The position numbers and the translations under genes were made by a program. The notes under the pieces are model-generated. The model did no database searches. It was not told the origin of the DNA and was given only the letters and a program-made list of their open reading frames with translations. From NCBI RefSeq assembly GCF_030269515.1, contig NZ_BSTM01000018.1, positions 62,001-126,000 on the forward strand: 64,000 nt of DNA. The letters are read 5' to 3'. Below are positions 42,240-49,829 of this stretch, piece after piece (position 1 is the first letter of the stretch; every line of letters starts with the position of its first letter). Origin of the DNA: Actinomadura sp. NBRC 104412 (GTDB taxonomy: Bacteria; Actinomycetota; Actinomycetes; Streptosporangiales; Streptosporangiaceae).

Positions 42240-42451
42240 CGCTTCCCCCGGTATAGGCCACGGGCGGTGCACCACGGGCCTCGGCGTGAGCGTCCATGAC
42301 CACGGAAATGGCCACCTCCGCTGGTCGGGCAACAGATCACAAAGATCACGGCCACACGAGCGCGGGGACGCGGCCGCCACCTCCACAGGGACGCGCCAGT
42401 CAGACTATTAAGTAATTCTCAGAAGGGGAACCAGTCAGGTGGAATCATGCA

Positions 42452-43474
42452 TCAATCGGGCAGTATGCGAAGATTCGCGAAGACCGGAGGGTCTGGGGCA
42501 CACCTTGGATACCGACCTTCCACACCCTTGAGCAGCGGGCACTTGGGCGGGTCGTCTGGGTCGTTGGGGTGATCTGGCGCTGGTTCGGTCTTACCGAGGA
42601 GGACGACTAACCGCGCCACGCCGCTTTCCGGCTGGGGCGGGACGCTTGGGGCGCTGCGGACGGATCCGTTCGATGGTGCCCGTCCCATGCCTTGAGTGGG
42701 TGAGGGTGGAACGTACGTTTCGCCGTTGGTTTGGCCAGGGGTGGTGAAGAGGAGCTTCCAGCCCAGGAGGCTGCCCAGGGTCAGGAGGACCAGGGCGGCG
42801 GCCAGGGCGATGCGGCGGCGGCCGGGGGACGTAGGTGCGGGCTGTGCGATGGGCAGGCGAATGGGGATGGGTTCGCGGGATGTGGCGGGGCGGGGTGGGG
42901 GTGGCTTGATGCAGAGCCAGATCGGTGGGTCGGCGTGGATCCTTGTGAAGTCGCCGGCGTGCAGATTCTCGCCGAACTCGGGTTCGACGTAGTTGCGGAA
43001 AAGGCCGTCATCGATGACGACGAGGACGGTTCCGGGCAGGGCGTTACGGAGGGCGTCCTGGAGGCGGGGCAGTTCGGCTTCGAGGACGGCCTGGTCGCGT
43101 CCGGGGCCGATGAGGCCGCCGGGGACCTCCTCGCTCGGGCCGCAGGAGAACGCCAGGATCGCCGCGACCTGGTCGGCCTCGTCGGCGTGCCGGTTGTGCC
43201 GCGCGAGCTGACGCAGCAGCGAGTCGGGCAGCCTTTCCACGGCGCCGTCGTGGCCGGTCGCCACGGGCATCGCGTAGAGCAGGCCGTCGGCCTCCCCGAC
43301 CCTGACCACCGCGTCCTGGGGGGCGCCGACGGCCTCGGCGGCGCCGTCCATGAACGTCTTCATCAGGTTCAGCTGCCGGGTCCGGACGTGTACGGGACGT
43401 CCCGTGGCCGGGCCGAACGTCACGAGAAGATGCAGTGGACCCGCACGGCCACGTTGCCGTGTCGCGTTCTTCAT
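42452..43474 (-). CDS. Cyclase-fold-like protein with membrane span and Pro-rich tail
   Basis: A 340-residue protein. The first 190 residues follow the same pattern as the cyclase-like proteins at 44454, 44987 and 32386: LHLLVTFGPA..., VRVGEADGLLYAMP, LPDSLLRQLARHN, and VVIDDGLFRNYVEPEFGENL. The first metal-binding Asp is lost (TFGPA), and the second may be kept in EADG. A membrane span (IALAAALVLLTLGSLLGWKLLF) and a Pro/Ser-rich outer tail follow. It is probably a catalytically dead, membrane-tethered relative. It is downstream of the crp-like gene on the same strand. Confidence 0.6.
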   Translation of the reverse strand: MKNATRQRGRAGPLHLLVTFGPATGRPVHVRTRQLNLMKTFMDGAAEAVGAPQDAVVRVGEADGLLYAMPVATGHDGAVERLPDSLLRQLARHNRHADEADQVAAILAFSCGPSEEVPGGLIGPGRDQAVLEAELPRLQDALRNALPGTVLVVIDDGLFRNYVEPEFGENLHAGDFTRIHADPPIWLCIKPPPPRPATSREPIPIRLPIAQPAPTSPGRRRIALAAALVLLTLGSLLGWKLLFTTPGQTNGETYVPPSPTQGMGRAPSNGSVRSAPSVPPQPESGVARLVVLLGKTEPAPDHPNDPDDPPKCPLLKGVEGRYPRCAPDPPVFANLRILPD

Positions 43475-43561
43475 AGCGGTAGAGCATGCCGCGCCACGCG
43501 AAGTGTTGCGAAGCGGGTTGGGCCATCGGATCGGCGCTGTGCACGGTCCATGACACAACGG

Positions 43562-44338
43562 TCAGGATCGCGCCAGCTCTTTGAGCCGTTGCATGTCCAG
43601 CACGATGATGGTCTTCCGCCCGGTCTTGAGAACGCCGTCCTTGCCGAGCCTCCTCAGGACGCCGTTCACCCTGTTGCGCTTGGTGCTGACGTACGAGCCG
43701 AGTTCCTCCTGGGTCATCCCGACGGCCAGTTCCAGGCCGTCACGGGTTTCGCGGCCGTGGCGCTCGGTCAGCTCGACGAGGGCGCGCGCCAGGCGGATCT
43801 CCAGGCTGCGGGGGCCGTCCGAGTGGCGCCTCATCTGCGCCCGCGCCTTCTCCCCCATGGCCACCTCGAGCCCGCGGCGGATCTCCGGCCGCTCGCGGGC
43901 GATCTCGCTCAGCGCGGCGAACGGGACGGCCACCACCAGGTTGTCGCGCAGGCTGGTCCTGACCGTGGCGCTGCGCGGGCCGCCGTCCATGAACGCGAAC
44001 TCGCCGACGACGTCGCCGCTGGAGCGGATGTCGTGCAGCACGCACCCACGCGGCTTCCGATCGGTGAAGACCTTGACCGCGCCATGGACCAGCAGGAACA
44101 CCGAGTCGCCCGGCTCGCCCTCCCGGATCAGGGTCACCCCCTCGCCGTGGGCCTGCGGCTTCCCACGCCTCAGCAGGTCCTTGGCGTCCTGGTCGGGCAG
44201 GCCGGACAGGAAGCTGGCGTCTGGCCAGGTGTCCCAGTGCCGCCGGACCAGAGCGTCGGCGTCATACTTGTCGATCATCGTGAGTTCCAAAATGATCTCG
44301 TGCGGTTTCCGGGCCGCACCGAGCTCGTACTTCGGCAC
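43562..44338 (-). CDS. Crp/Fnr family transcriptional regulator
   Basis: A 258-residue regulator with an N-terminal cyclic-nucleotide-binding-type beta-roll (GVTLIREGEPGDSVFLLVHGAVKVF, GDVVGEFAFMDGGPRSATVRT) and a C-terminal winged helix (MTQEELGSYVSTKRNRVNGVLRRLGKDGVL). The phosphate-binding cassette GEFAFMDGGPRSATV keeps the Glu, Arg and Ser/Thr arrangement that contacts the cyclic nucleotide phosphate. The preferred start is GTG 44338 with GGGGGTGG upstream; ATG 44278 is an alternative. It is flanked by cyclase-like genes on both sides and divergent from two of them. Confidence 0.88.
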   Translation of the reverse strand: MPKYELGAARKPHEIILELTMIDKYDADALVRRHWDTWPDASFLSGLPDQDAKDLLRRGKPQAHGEGVTLIREGEPGDSVFLLVHGAVKVFTDRKPRGCVLHDIRSSGDVVGEFAFMDGGPRSATVRTSLRDNLVVAVPFAALSEIARERPEIRRGLEVAMGEKARAQMRRHSDGPRSLEIRLARALVELTERHGRETRDGLELAVGMTQEELGSYVSTKRNRVNGVLRRLGKDGVLKTGRKTIIVLDMQRLKELARS

Positions 44339-44370
44339 GCGAAGCCCACCCCCGGCTCTCCGCGCACGGG

Positions 44371-44386
44371 TGCATATGCGAATGCA
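44371..44386. promoter_or_regulatory. Palindrome TGCAT-N6-ATGCA in the crp-like/cyclase-like divergent region
   Basis: A perfect inverted repeat with five-base arms and a six-base spacer, the geometry of Crp-type sites (TGTGA-N6-TCACA). It is 33 bases upstream of the crp-like start and 68 bases upstream of the divergent cyclase-like gene, so it could control both. Confidence 0.5.
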
Positions 44387-44437
44387 TCGAATGGTACACA
44401 GGAAGGGCAGTCACGCCCGCCCCTCCCGTCCGCGGGA

Positions 44438-44452
44438 GTTAACGTCGTTAAC
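44438..44452. promoter_or_regulatory. Repeat GTTAAC-GTC-GTTAAC before the ATG at 44454
   Basis: Two copies of the palindrome GTTAAC are separated by three bases and end one base before the start codon of the cyclase-like gene. Such a site would block initiation if bound by a protein. Confidence 0.3.
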
Positions 44453-44453
44453 C

Positions 44454-44990
44454 ATGACATATGTACCTCACCAACTTCATCTGTTCTGGCATGTGCGCGA
44501 CGACGCGGGCGCCATTCGCCGGTCGGTTTCGACGCTCCGCGACGTTGAAAAGATTATTCGCGGCACGCTGGAGGAGGCGGGCGTCCCGTCCCGCGGGACC
44601 TGGACCCGGGCGGGTGCGGGCGGGTGGGCGGTGACGCTGCCCGCCGACGCGGACGTGCCGTCCGTCCTCGCCGAGGTGCCACGGCGGGCGGCGGCCAGGC
44701 TCGCGCTTCACAACGGGCGCCGCGTCCCGGAGGCCCGGCTCCGGCTGCTCGTCGCGTTCGCGATGGGGCCCACCGTCGGCGGACCGGACGGGCCGGTCGG
44801 CCAGGGCCCGCGCGTCGCCGAACGGCTGGCCCGCCTGGTCGCGGCGCAGGAGGAGGCGGAGGCGCCGTTCGCGGTGGTCCTGTCGCGCGCTCTGTACGAG
44901 CAGTACGTCGCGCCGGGCTTCCGTCTGGACCTGAGCCCGGACGCCTTCCGGCCGGTCGCGGTGGACGGCACGAAGGCGTGGCTGGCATGA
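44454..44990 (+). CDS. Degenerate cyclase-fold-like protein
   Basis: A 178-residue protein related by pattern to the cyclase-like proteins at 44987 and 32386. It keeps the ARLRLLVAFAMG interface strand and the C-terminal block (VVLSRALYEQYVAPGF, then FRPVAVDGTKAWLA). The metal-binding aspartates are replaced: the first strand reads LHLFWHVRDDAG and the second site AGAGGWAVTLP. It is therefore unlikely to be an active cyclase. Its TGA overlaps the ATG of the next gene (ATGA), so the two are translated in a fixed ratio and may form a heterodimer. Confidence 0.6.
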   Translation: MTYVPHQLHLFWHVRDDAGAIRRSVSTLRDVEKIIRGTLEEAGVPSRGTWTRAGAGGWAVTLPADADVPSVLAEVPRRAAARLALHNGRRVPEARLRLLVAFAMGPTVGGPDGPVGQGPRVAERLARLVAAQEEAEAPFAVVLSRALYEQYVAPGFRLDLSPDAFRPVAVDGTKAWLA

Positions 44991-45598
44991 GCGGGGCCGC
45001 GAGCACGGACGCGCGGACGGCCTTGTGCTGCGCGGCGGACATCGTCCGCTGGAGCACCCGGCGTACGCCTGAGCAGCTGTTCGCGCAGGACGAGATGAAC
45101 GAGGTCATGCTGAACGCGCTCCGCTCGGCCGGGCTGCCGGAGCGGATCGACCAGACGGCGGGGGACGGCACCCTGGTGGTGGCGCCCGGCGACATCGATC
45201 CGACCGTGGTGATACCGGACCTCCTGTACGCGCTGCGCGTCGAGTTGCGCGCGAGGAACGCCCTGCTCATGCCGCCCGCGCGGATACGGCTGCGGGTCTC
45301 GCTGACCATGGGTCTGGTTCCGGCCGGTTCGCTGGGCTTCGGCGGGGACACGATCGTCCGCTGTTTCCGGCTGCTCAACAGTCCTCCCGTCAAGGAGGCC
45401 CTCGCTCTCCTCCCCGAGGCCGATCTGGCCGTGATCGTCTCTGGGGTGCTCTATGACGACGTGGTGCGGCACGGCTTCCGGTCCCCCTGTCCGGAGGAGT
45501 TCCGGAGGGTGCGCTGTGCGCCGCCCGGCACGGACTTCGGCGAGGATGCCTGGCTCTACGTTCCCGGCCCGTGGACGGAGGGCGACATCGATATCTAG
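44987..45598 (+). CDS. Class III nucleotidyl-cyclase-like protein
   Basis: A 203-residue single-domain protein. CCAADIVRWSTR and TAGDGTLVVAP give both expected metal-binding aspartates, IRLRVSLTMGLVPAG the central strand, and GGDTIVRCFRLLNS the segment where active cyclases have the Asn/Arg transition-state residues. Here the Arg is present and the Asn is not obvious. The end, VLYDDVVRHGF...AWLYVP, is shared with the protein at 32386. It is translationally coupled to the degenerate homologue upstream. Activity could be absent or altered. Confidence 0.62.
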   Translation: MSGAASTDARTALCCAADIVRWSTRRTPEQLFAQDEMNEVMLNALRSAGLPERIDQTAGDGTLVVAPGDIDPTVVIPDLLYALRVELRARNALLMPPARIRLRVSLTMGLVPAGSLGFGGDTIVRCFRLLNSPPVKEALALLPEADLAVIVSGVLYDDVVRHGFRSPCPEEFRRVRCAPPGTDFGEDAWLYVPGPWTEGDIDI

Positions 45599-45705
45599 TC
45601 AAATACGACAGCGCCGGTCATCCTTCGTCAAGAACGACGCAACAGGCCGGATGACCTCGGACGCCATGCCCGTCTTCTCCGGGGAACTCCCCTGTGGCCA
45701 TTTTG

Positions 45706-45744
45706 TGCACCCGGTGCCATCGCAACATCCTGCACCCGGTGCCA
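45706..45744. repeat. Two 14-base direct repeats TGCACCCGGTGCCA
   Basis: Identical copies start at 45706 and 45731, a 25-base period. Each contains the near-palindrome GCACCCGGTGC. They lie in the 278-base gap between the cyclase-like gene and the second XRE-type regulator and may be operator sites of the latter. Nothing else was seen in the gap. Confidence 0.45.
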
Positions 45745-45875
45745 AAGAAACGGCTGTCAAGTGAAATCCCAGCGTTCACGGTGAATGTAGGTTTCGCCGG
45801 ACTTCTTGCGAAGCCGGGGGCTAGGCTGCGCTGCCATGAAAAGGTCCCGTCCGGCCGGAAAGGTGATCGTAGACC

Positions 45876-46949
45876 GTGCCCGATGATCCCGCAGCCATGA
45901 TCCATTCCCTCGTCGGCGAGTTCGCGAGGCTGCGCGCATCGGCCGGTCAACCCTCGCTCGCCCTGATCGAGCGGAGGTCGGAGCGGCTCCAGGCGGCCCG
46001 CACCGCGACGTACGGCGTGCGCGTGACCCGGCTGCCGCGCTCCACCGTGCACGACCTGCTTCACCGCGACCACACGCGCCCGCCCAGGACGGAACTGGCC
46101 GAGTCGCTGTGGGCCGTGCTGTGCGATCTCGCCGCCGAGAAGGGCCGTCCCCCGCGGCCGGACGGCCTGAACCTGCTGCGGCTCCGCCTCGACGCGATCA
46201 ACGCCGCCTGGCAAGCGCGTCCCGTGGCGACCAAGAGCGCCCCGGACGGCGTGAGCACGGCGTTCGGGAAGGCACCCGCCACGTGCGACAGGGACAGGGA
46301 CGAGGACGCCCAGCGCAGATGGCTGCTGGACTCGGCCGCGCGCAACACCGAGAACGCGTGGTGGCATGTCGGCCGCCATCTCGTGCCGGAATGGCTGGGG
46401 CCCTACCTGACCCTGGAACGCCGGGCCCGCCTCGTCCGCTCCTACGCGCCGCGTTTCATCCCCGGGCTGCTCCAGACGGAGGCGTACGCGCGGGCCGCGT
46501 TCCGGCGGGACCGTCCCACGGCGTCCACACCGGAACTGGACGGCCTCGTGCACCTGCGCATGCGCCGGCAGGAACCGCTGTGGCAGCCGAACGGGCTGAG
46601 GCTCTGGGCCATCATCGACGAAGGCGTCCTGCGCAACCCCATCTGCGGCGACGAGGCGATGCGCCGCCAGATCGACCATCTCTGCCGGGTCGCCGCGCTC
46701 CCGCCCGTGACCATCCAGGTGATGCCCGAGGACGCGCACGGCCACGACTCCGCCGACGGACCGCTCAGCCTGCTGCGTTTCGGGGAGCGGCGGCTGCCGG
46801 ATGTGGCCTTCGTCGAGCAGCGCGACTACGGCCTCTATCCGACGCGGAGCAACGACGTCGGCCATTACCGCGCCTTGCTGGGGCGTCTCGCGATCGAGGC
46901 CCTCTCGCCGGAGGACAGCGAGCGGCTGCTGCGCGGGCTCCGGGGGTGA
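45876..46949 (+). CDS. XRE-type regulator with DUF5753 domain, second copy
   Basis: A 357-residue regulator. The N-terminal DNA-binding region is atypical (LVGEFARLRASAGQPSLALIERRSERL, TRLPRSTVHDLLHRDHTRPP) and resembles helix-turn-helix units of proteins with a charged spacer. The C-terminal half is a full DUF5753 domain (VPEWLGPYLTLERRARLVRS, FIPGLLQTEAYARAAF, IDEGVLRNPICGDEAM, IQVMPEDAHGHDSADGPLSLL). Start GTG at 45876. It is followed by a DUF574-type methyltransferase, a frequent combination in Streptomyces and relatives. Confidence 0.87.
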   Translation: MPDDPAAMIHSLVGEFARLRASAGQPSLALIERRSERLQAARTATYGVRVTRLPRSTVHDLLHRDHTRPPRTELAESLWAVLCDLAAEKGRPPRPDGLNLLRLRLDAINAAWQARPVATKSAPDGVSTAFGKAPATCDRDRDEDAQRRWLLDSAARNTENAWWHVGRHLVPEWLGPYLTLERRARLVRSYAPRFIPGLLQTEAYARAAFRRDRPTASTPELDGLVHLRMRRQEPLWQPNGLRLWAIIDEGVLRNPICGDEAMRRQIDHLCRVAALPPVTIQVMPEDAHGHDSADGPLSLLRFGERRLPDVAFVEQRDYGLYPTRSNDVGHYRALLGRLAIEALSPEDSERLLRGLRG

Positions 46950-47022
46950 ACGCGTTCTAGGCTCGCGGCGCGCCGTCTGTTCTCATGGGAAGAACGCCAC
47001 CGACCCCCACGGAAGGGCGATC

Positions 47023-47850
47023 ATGGGAAGCGACGAGCGCGACTTCTTCGCCAGCGCCGAGAAGGACCTCATGGCGGGGATCGACACCAGCGTTCCGCAT
47101 TCGGCGCGGATCTGGAACTACTGGCTGGGCGGCAAGGACAACTTCCAGGTCGACCAGGAGGCCGGGGACGCCTACACGGCGGTGTTCCCCGGGATCGTCG
47201 AGCTGGCGCGCATCTCCCGCGAGTTCCTGGGACGCGCCGTCCGCCATCTGACCGCGGAGGAGGGCGTCCGGCAGTTCCTGGACGTCGGGACCGGGCTGCC
47301 GACCGAGGAGAACACCCATCAGGTCGCGCAGCGGATCGCCCCCGACTCGCGGATCGTCTACGTCGACAACGACCCGCTCGTCCTCGTCCACGCCCGCGCG
47401 TTGCTGTCGAGCCACCCGGAGGGCGCCACCCATTATGTGGAGGCCGATCTCCACGAGCCCGAGAAGATCATCGGTCTGGCCCGCGAGCACCTGGACTTCG
47501 ACGAGCCCGTCGCGCTGATGCTGATGGGCATCATGGGCCATGTCACGGACGACGACGAGGCGCTCTCGATCGTCCGGCGCCTGCTCGCGCCGCTCCCGTC
47601 CGGCAGCTACCTGGTGCTGGAGGACGGCACCGACACCGACGCCGCCTTCCTGGAGGCCCAGAAGGGCTACGACGACACCGGCGCCGTCCCGTACCGGCTG
47701 CGCAGTCCCGCGCAGATCGCCCGGTTCTTCGAGGGGCTGGAGCCGCTGGATCCGGGCGTGGTCTCCCTCCCCCTGTGGAGGCCCGACCCGAGCCCCCTGG
47801 GTCCGCCCGCCGAGGCCCATGCCTACGGCGGGATCGGCCGCAAGCCGTGA
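47023..47850 (+). CDS. S-adenosyl methyltransferase of the DUF574 (Methyltransf_19) family
   Basis: A 275-residue SAM-binding protein. The family opening is DTSVPHSARIWNYWLGGKDNF, followed by SAM motif I FLDVGTGLPTEENTHQVA and IVYVDNDPLVLVHARALL. The family is expanded in actinomycetes that also have DUF397/DUF5753 genes, and one member sits next to such a regulator here. The methyl acceptor is unknown for the whole family. Start ATG at 47023 with GGAAGGG upstream. Confidence 0.92.
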   Translation: MGSDERDFFASAEKDLMAGIDTSVPHSARIWNYWLGGKDNFQVDQEAGDAYTAVFPGIVELARISREFLGRAVRHLTAEEGVRQFLDVGTGLPTEENTHQVAQRIAPDSRIVYVDNDPLVLVHARALLSSHPEGATHYVEADLHEPEKIIGLAREHLDFDEPVALMLMGIMGHVTDDDEALSIVRRLLAPLPSGSYLVLEDGTDTDAAFLEAQKGYDDTGAVPYRLRSPAQIARFFEGLEPLDPGVVSLPLWRPDPSPLGPPAEAHAYGGIGRKP

Positions 47851-47865
47851 GCCGCCCGGCGTTCC

Positions 47866-49008
47866 CTACACCCCGAGGGAACGGCCGATGATCTCCTTCA
47901 TGATCTCGGTCGTGCCGCCGAAGATGGTCTGGATGCGGACGTCCTGGTACGCCTTGGCGATCGGGTACTCGGTCATGTAGCCGTACCCGCCGTGGAGCTG
48001 GACGCAGCGGTCGACGACGCGCTTGAGCAGCTCGGTGTTCCAGTACTTGAGCATCGCGGCCTCTTCGGCGCTCAGCTCGCCCCTGCTCTCCTTGAGGATG
48101 CACTCGTCGGTGAACGAGCGGGTGACGGTGAGCTCGGTCTTCATCTCCGCGAGCGTGAACCGGTTGTGCTGGAATCTGCCGATCGGCCGCCCGAACGCCT
48201 CCCGGGTCTTGCAGTACTCCAGGGTCTGCTCGAAGGCGGCCTCGGCCCCCGCCTGGGCGGTGGCGCCGATCGACAGCCGCTCGCGGGCGAGGTTCTGCAT
48301 CAGGTAGATGAACCCCATGCCCTCCTCGCCGAGGAGGTTGGCCTGGGGGACGCGGACGTTGTCGAAGAACAGCTCGGCGGTGTCCTGGGCGTGCATGCCG
48401 ACCTTGTCGAGGTTGCGGCCCCGTTCGAAGCCCTCCATGCCGCGCTCGACCATCAGCAGGCTGACGCCGTGCGCCCCGGCGGACGGGTCGGTCTTGGCGA
48501 CCACGATCACCAGGTCGGCCAGGATGCCGTTCGAGATGAAGGTCTTGGAGCCGTTCAGCACGTAGTCGTCGCCGTCCCGCACCGCGGTGGTCTTGATGCC
48601 CTGCAGGTCCGAGCCCGCCGCCGGCTCGGTCATCGCGATGGCGGTGATCAGCTCGCCCGAGCAGTAGCCGGGCAGCCAGCGCCGCTTCTGCTCCTCCGAG
48701 CACAGCTTGAGCAGGTAGCTCCCGTTGATGTCGTTGTGGACGGCGAAGCCGGGGCCGTGCACGTTGGCCCGCGCCAGCTCCTCGTTCAGGACGACGTAGT
48801 AGCGGTAGTCGGCGATGCCGCCCCCGCCGTACTCCTCGGGGACCTCGATGCCGAGCAGGCCCTGCCGCCCGGCGGCCAGCCACACCTCGCGGGAGACGAT
48901 GCCGTCCCGCTCCCACTGCTCGTGGTACGGGGTGATCTCCTTCGCGATGAAGGACCGCACCATGTCGCGGAACGCCTCGTGCTCGTCGGTGAAGATCTCA
49001 CGTGCCAT
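47866..49008 (-). CDS. Acyl-CoA dehydrogenase
   Basis: A 380-residue FAD-dependent acyl-CoA dehydrogenase. Seen are the N-terminal helical domain (TDEHEAFRDMVRSFIAKEI), the FAD-binding AMTEPAAGSDLQGIKT, and the C-terminal YGYMTEYPIAKAYQDVRIQTIFGGTTEI with the catalytic Glu in GGYGYMTEYP or its neighbourhood. Length is typical. It is divergent from a MerR-type regulator across 80 bases that hold a palindrome, so the regulator probably controls it. The chain-length preference cannot be told from sequence. Confidence 0.93.
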   Translation of the reverse strand: MAREIFTDEHEAFRDMVRSFIAKEITPYHEQWERDGIVSREVWLAAGRQGLLGIEVPEEYGGGGIADYRYYVVLNEELARANVHGPGFAVHNDINGSYLLKLCSEEQKRRWLPGYCSGELITAIAMTEPAAGSDLQGIKTTAVRDGDDYVLNGSKTFISNGILADLVIVVAKTDPSAGAHGVSLLMVERGMEGFERGRNLDKVGMHAQDTAELFFDNVRVPQANLLGEEGMGFIYLMQNLARERLSIGATAQAGAEAAFEQTLEYCKTREAFGRPIGRFQHNRFTLAEMKTELTVTRSFTDECILKESRGELSAEEAAMLKYWNTELLKRVVDRCVQLHGGYGYMTEYPIAKAYQDVRIQTIFGGTTEIMKEIIGRSLGV

Positions 49009-49053
49009 CCGGCGGGCTCCTCGCGCCTGGGTAAGTCATTCCTGACAGCAATA

Positions 49054-49076
49054 ATGTAACACTGGAGCTGTCACAT
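49054..49076. promoter_or_regulatory. Palindrome between acyl-CoA dehydrogenase and MerR genes
   Basis: ATGTAACA and TGTCACAT are inverted arms with one mismatch around a seven-base spacer. The site abuts the MerR ribosome site (AGGAGG at 49077) and is the likely operator of the MerR protein or another repressor for both genes. Confidence 0.55.
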
Positions 49077-49088
49077 AGGAGGCCAGGG

Positions 49089-49796
49089 TTGCCCGACGAC
49101 GAGATGACGGTCGACGAGCTCGCCGCCCGCGCCGGCCTCACCGTCCGCACGGTGCGGTTCTACGCGGGGCGCGGCCTGCTCCCGCCGCCCCGCCTGCGCG
49201 GCCGCACCGGTTGGTACGGACCCGACCATCTCGCGCGGCTGGAGCTCGTCCGGGAACTCCAGGCGCTCGGCCTCACGCTGGCGGCGATCGAACGGCACAT
49301 GGAGCGGATCCCGGACGACGCCTCCCCCGAGGACCTGGCCCTGCAACGCGCGCTGCTGTCCCCGTGGGCGCGCGAGGAGCCCGAGCGTCTCGACCGGAGC
49401 GAGCTCGACCGGCGCATCGGCCGCCGGCTCGACGACGAGGCGCTGAAGAAGCTGGCCGCGCTCGGCGTGATCGAGCAGCGGCCGGACGGCACCGTCCTCC
49501 TGCTCGGGCCGGGCTCGCTCGGCACCGCGGCCGAACTGTCGGCACTGCCCCTGGACGCCCTGATCGCCATACACGAGTCGATCGAACGCCACACCTCGGA
49601 GCTGGCCGCCGAGCTCCAGCGCGTCTTCCAGGACACGGTCGTACGCCCGTACCGCGAACGGGGCCGCCCACCGGAGGAACGCGACGCCCTGCTGGAACTC
49701 GCCGTCAAGCTGAAACCCCTGATGATCCACTCCCTGGTCGAGTCCTTCCAGAGGGCCGTGGATCGCGCCATCCGGCAGTCGACCTCCCGCGACTGA
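49089..49796 (+). CDS. MerR family transcriptional regulator
   Basis: A 235-residue regulator. The N-terminal MerR winged helix is complete (MTVDELAARAGLTVRTVRFYAGRGLLPPPR, GWYGPDHLARLELVRELQALGLTLAAIERHM). The C-terminal 150 residues are a helical domain of unknown ligand and no metal-binding cysteines are seen, so it is not a metal-response type. The start is TTG 49089, with AGGAGG six bases upstream. It is divergent from an acyl-CoA dehydrogenase gene and probably senses an acyl-CoA or fatty acid; this is inferred from position. Confidence 0.88.
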   Translation: MPDDEMTVDELAARAGLTVRTVRFYAGRGLLPPPRLRGRTGWYGPDHLARLELVRELQALGLTLAAIERHMERIPDDASPEDLALQRALLSPWAREEPERLDRSELDRRIGRRLDDEALKKLAALGVIEQRPDGTVLLLGPGSLGTAAELSALPLDALIAIHESIERHTSELAAELQRVFQDTVVRPYRERGRPPEERDALLELAVKLKPLMIHSLVESFQRAVDRAIRQSTSRD

Positions 49797-49829
49797 CTCC
49801 AGCGCCCCGCCCGTCCGGTGCGGAACCCG

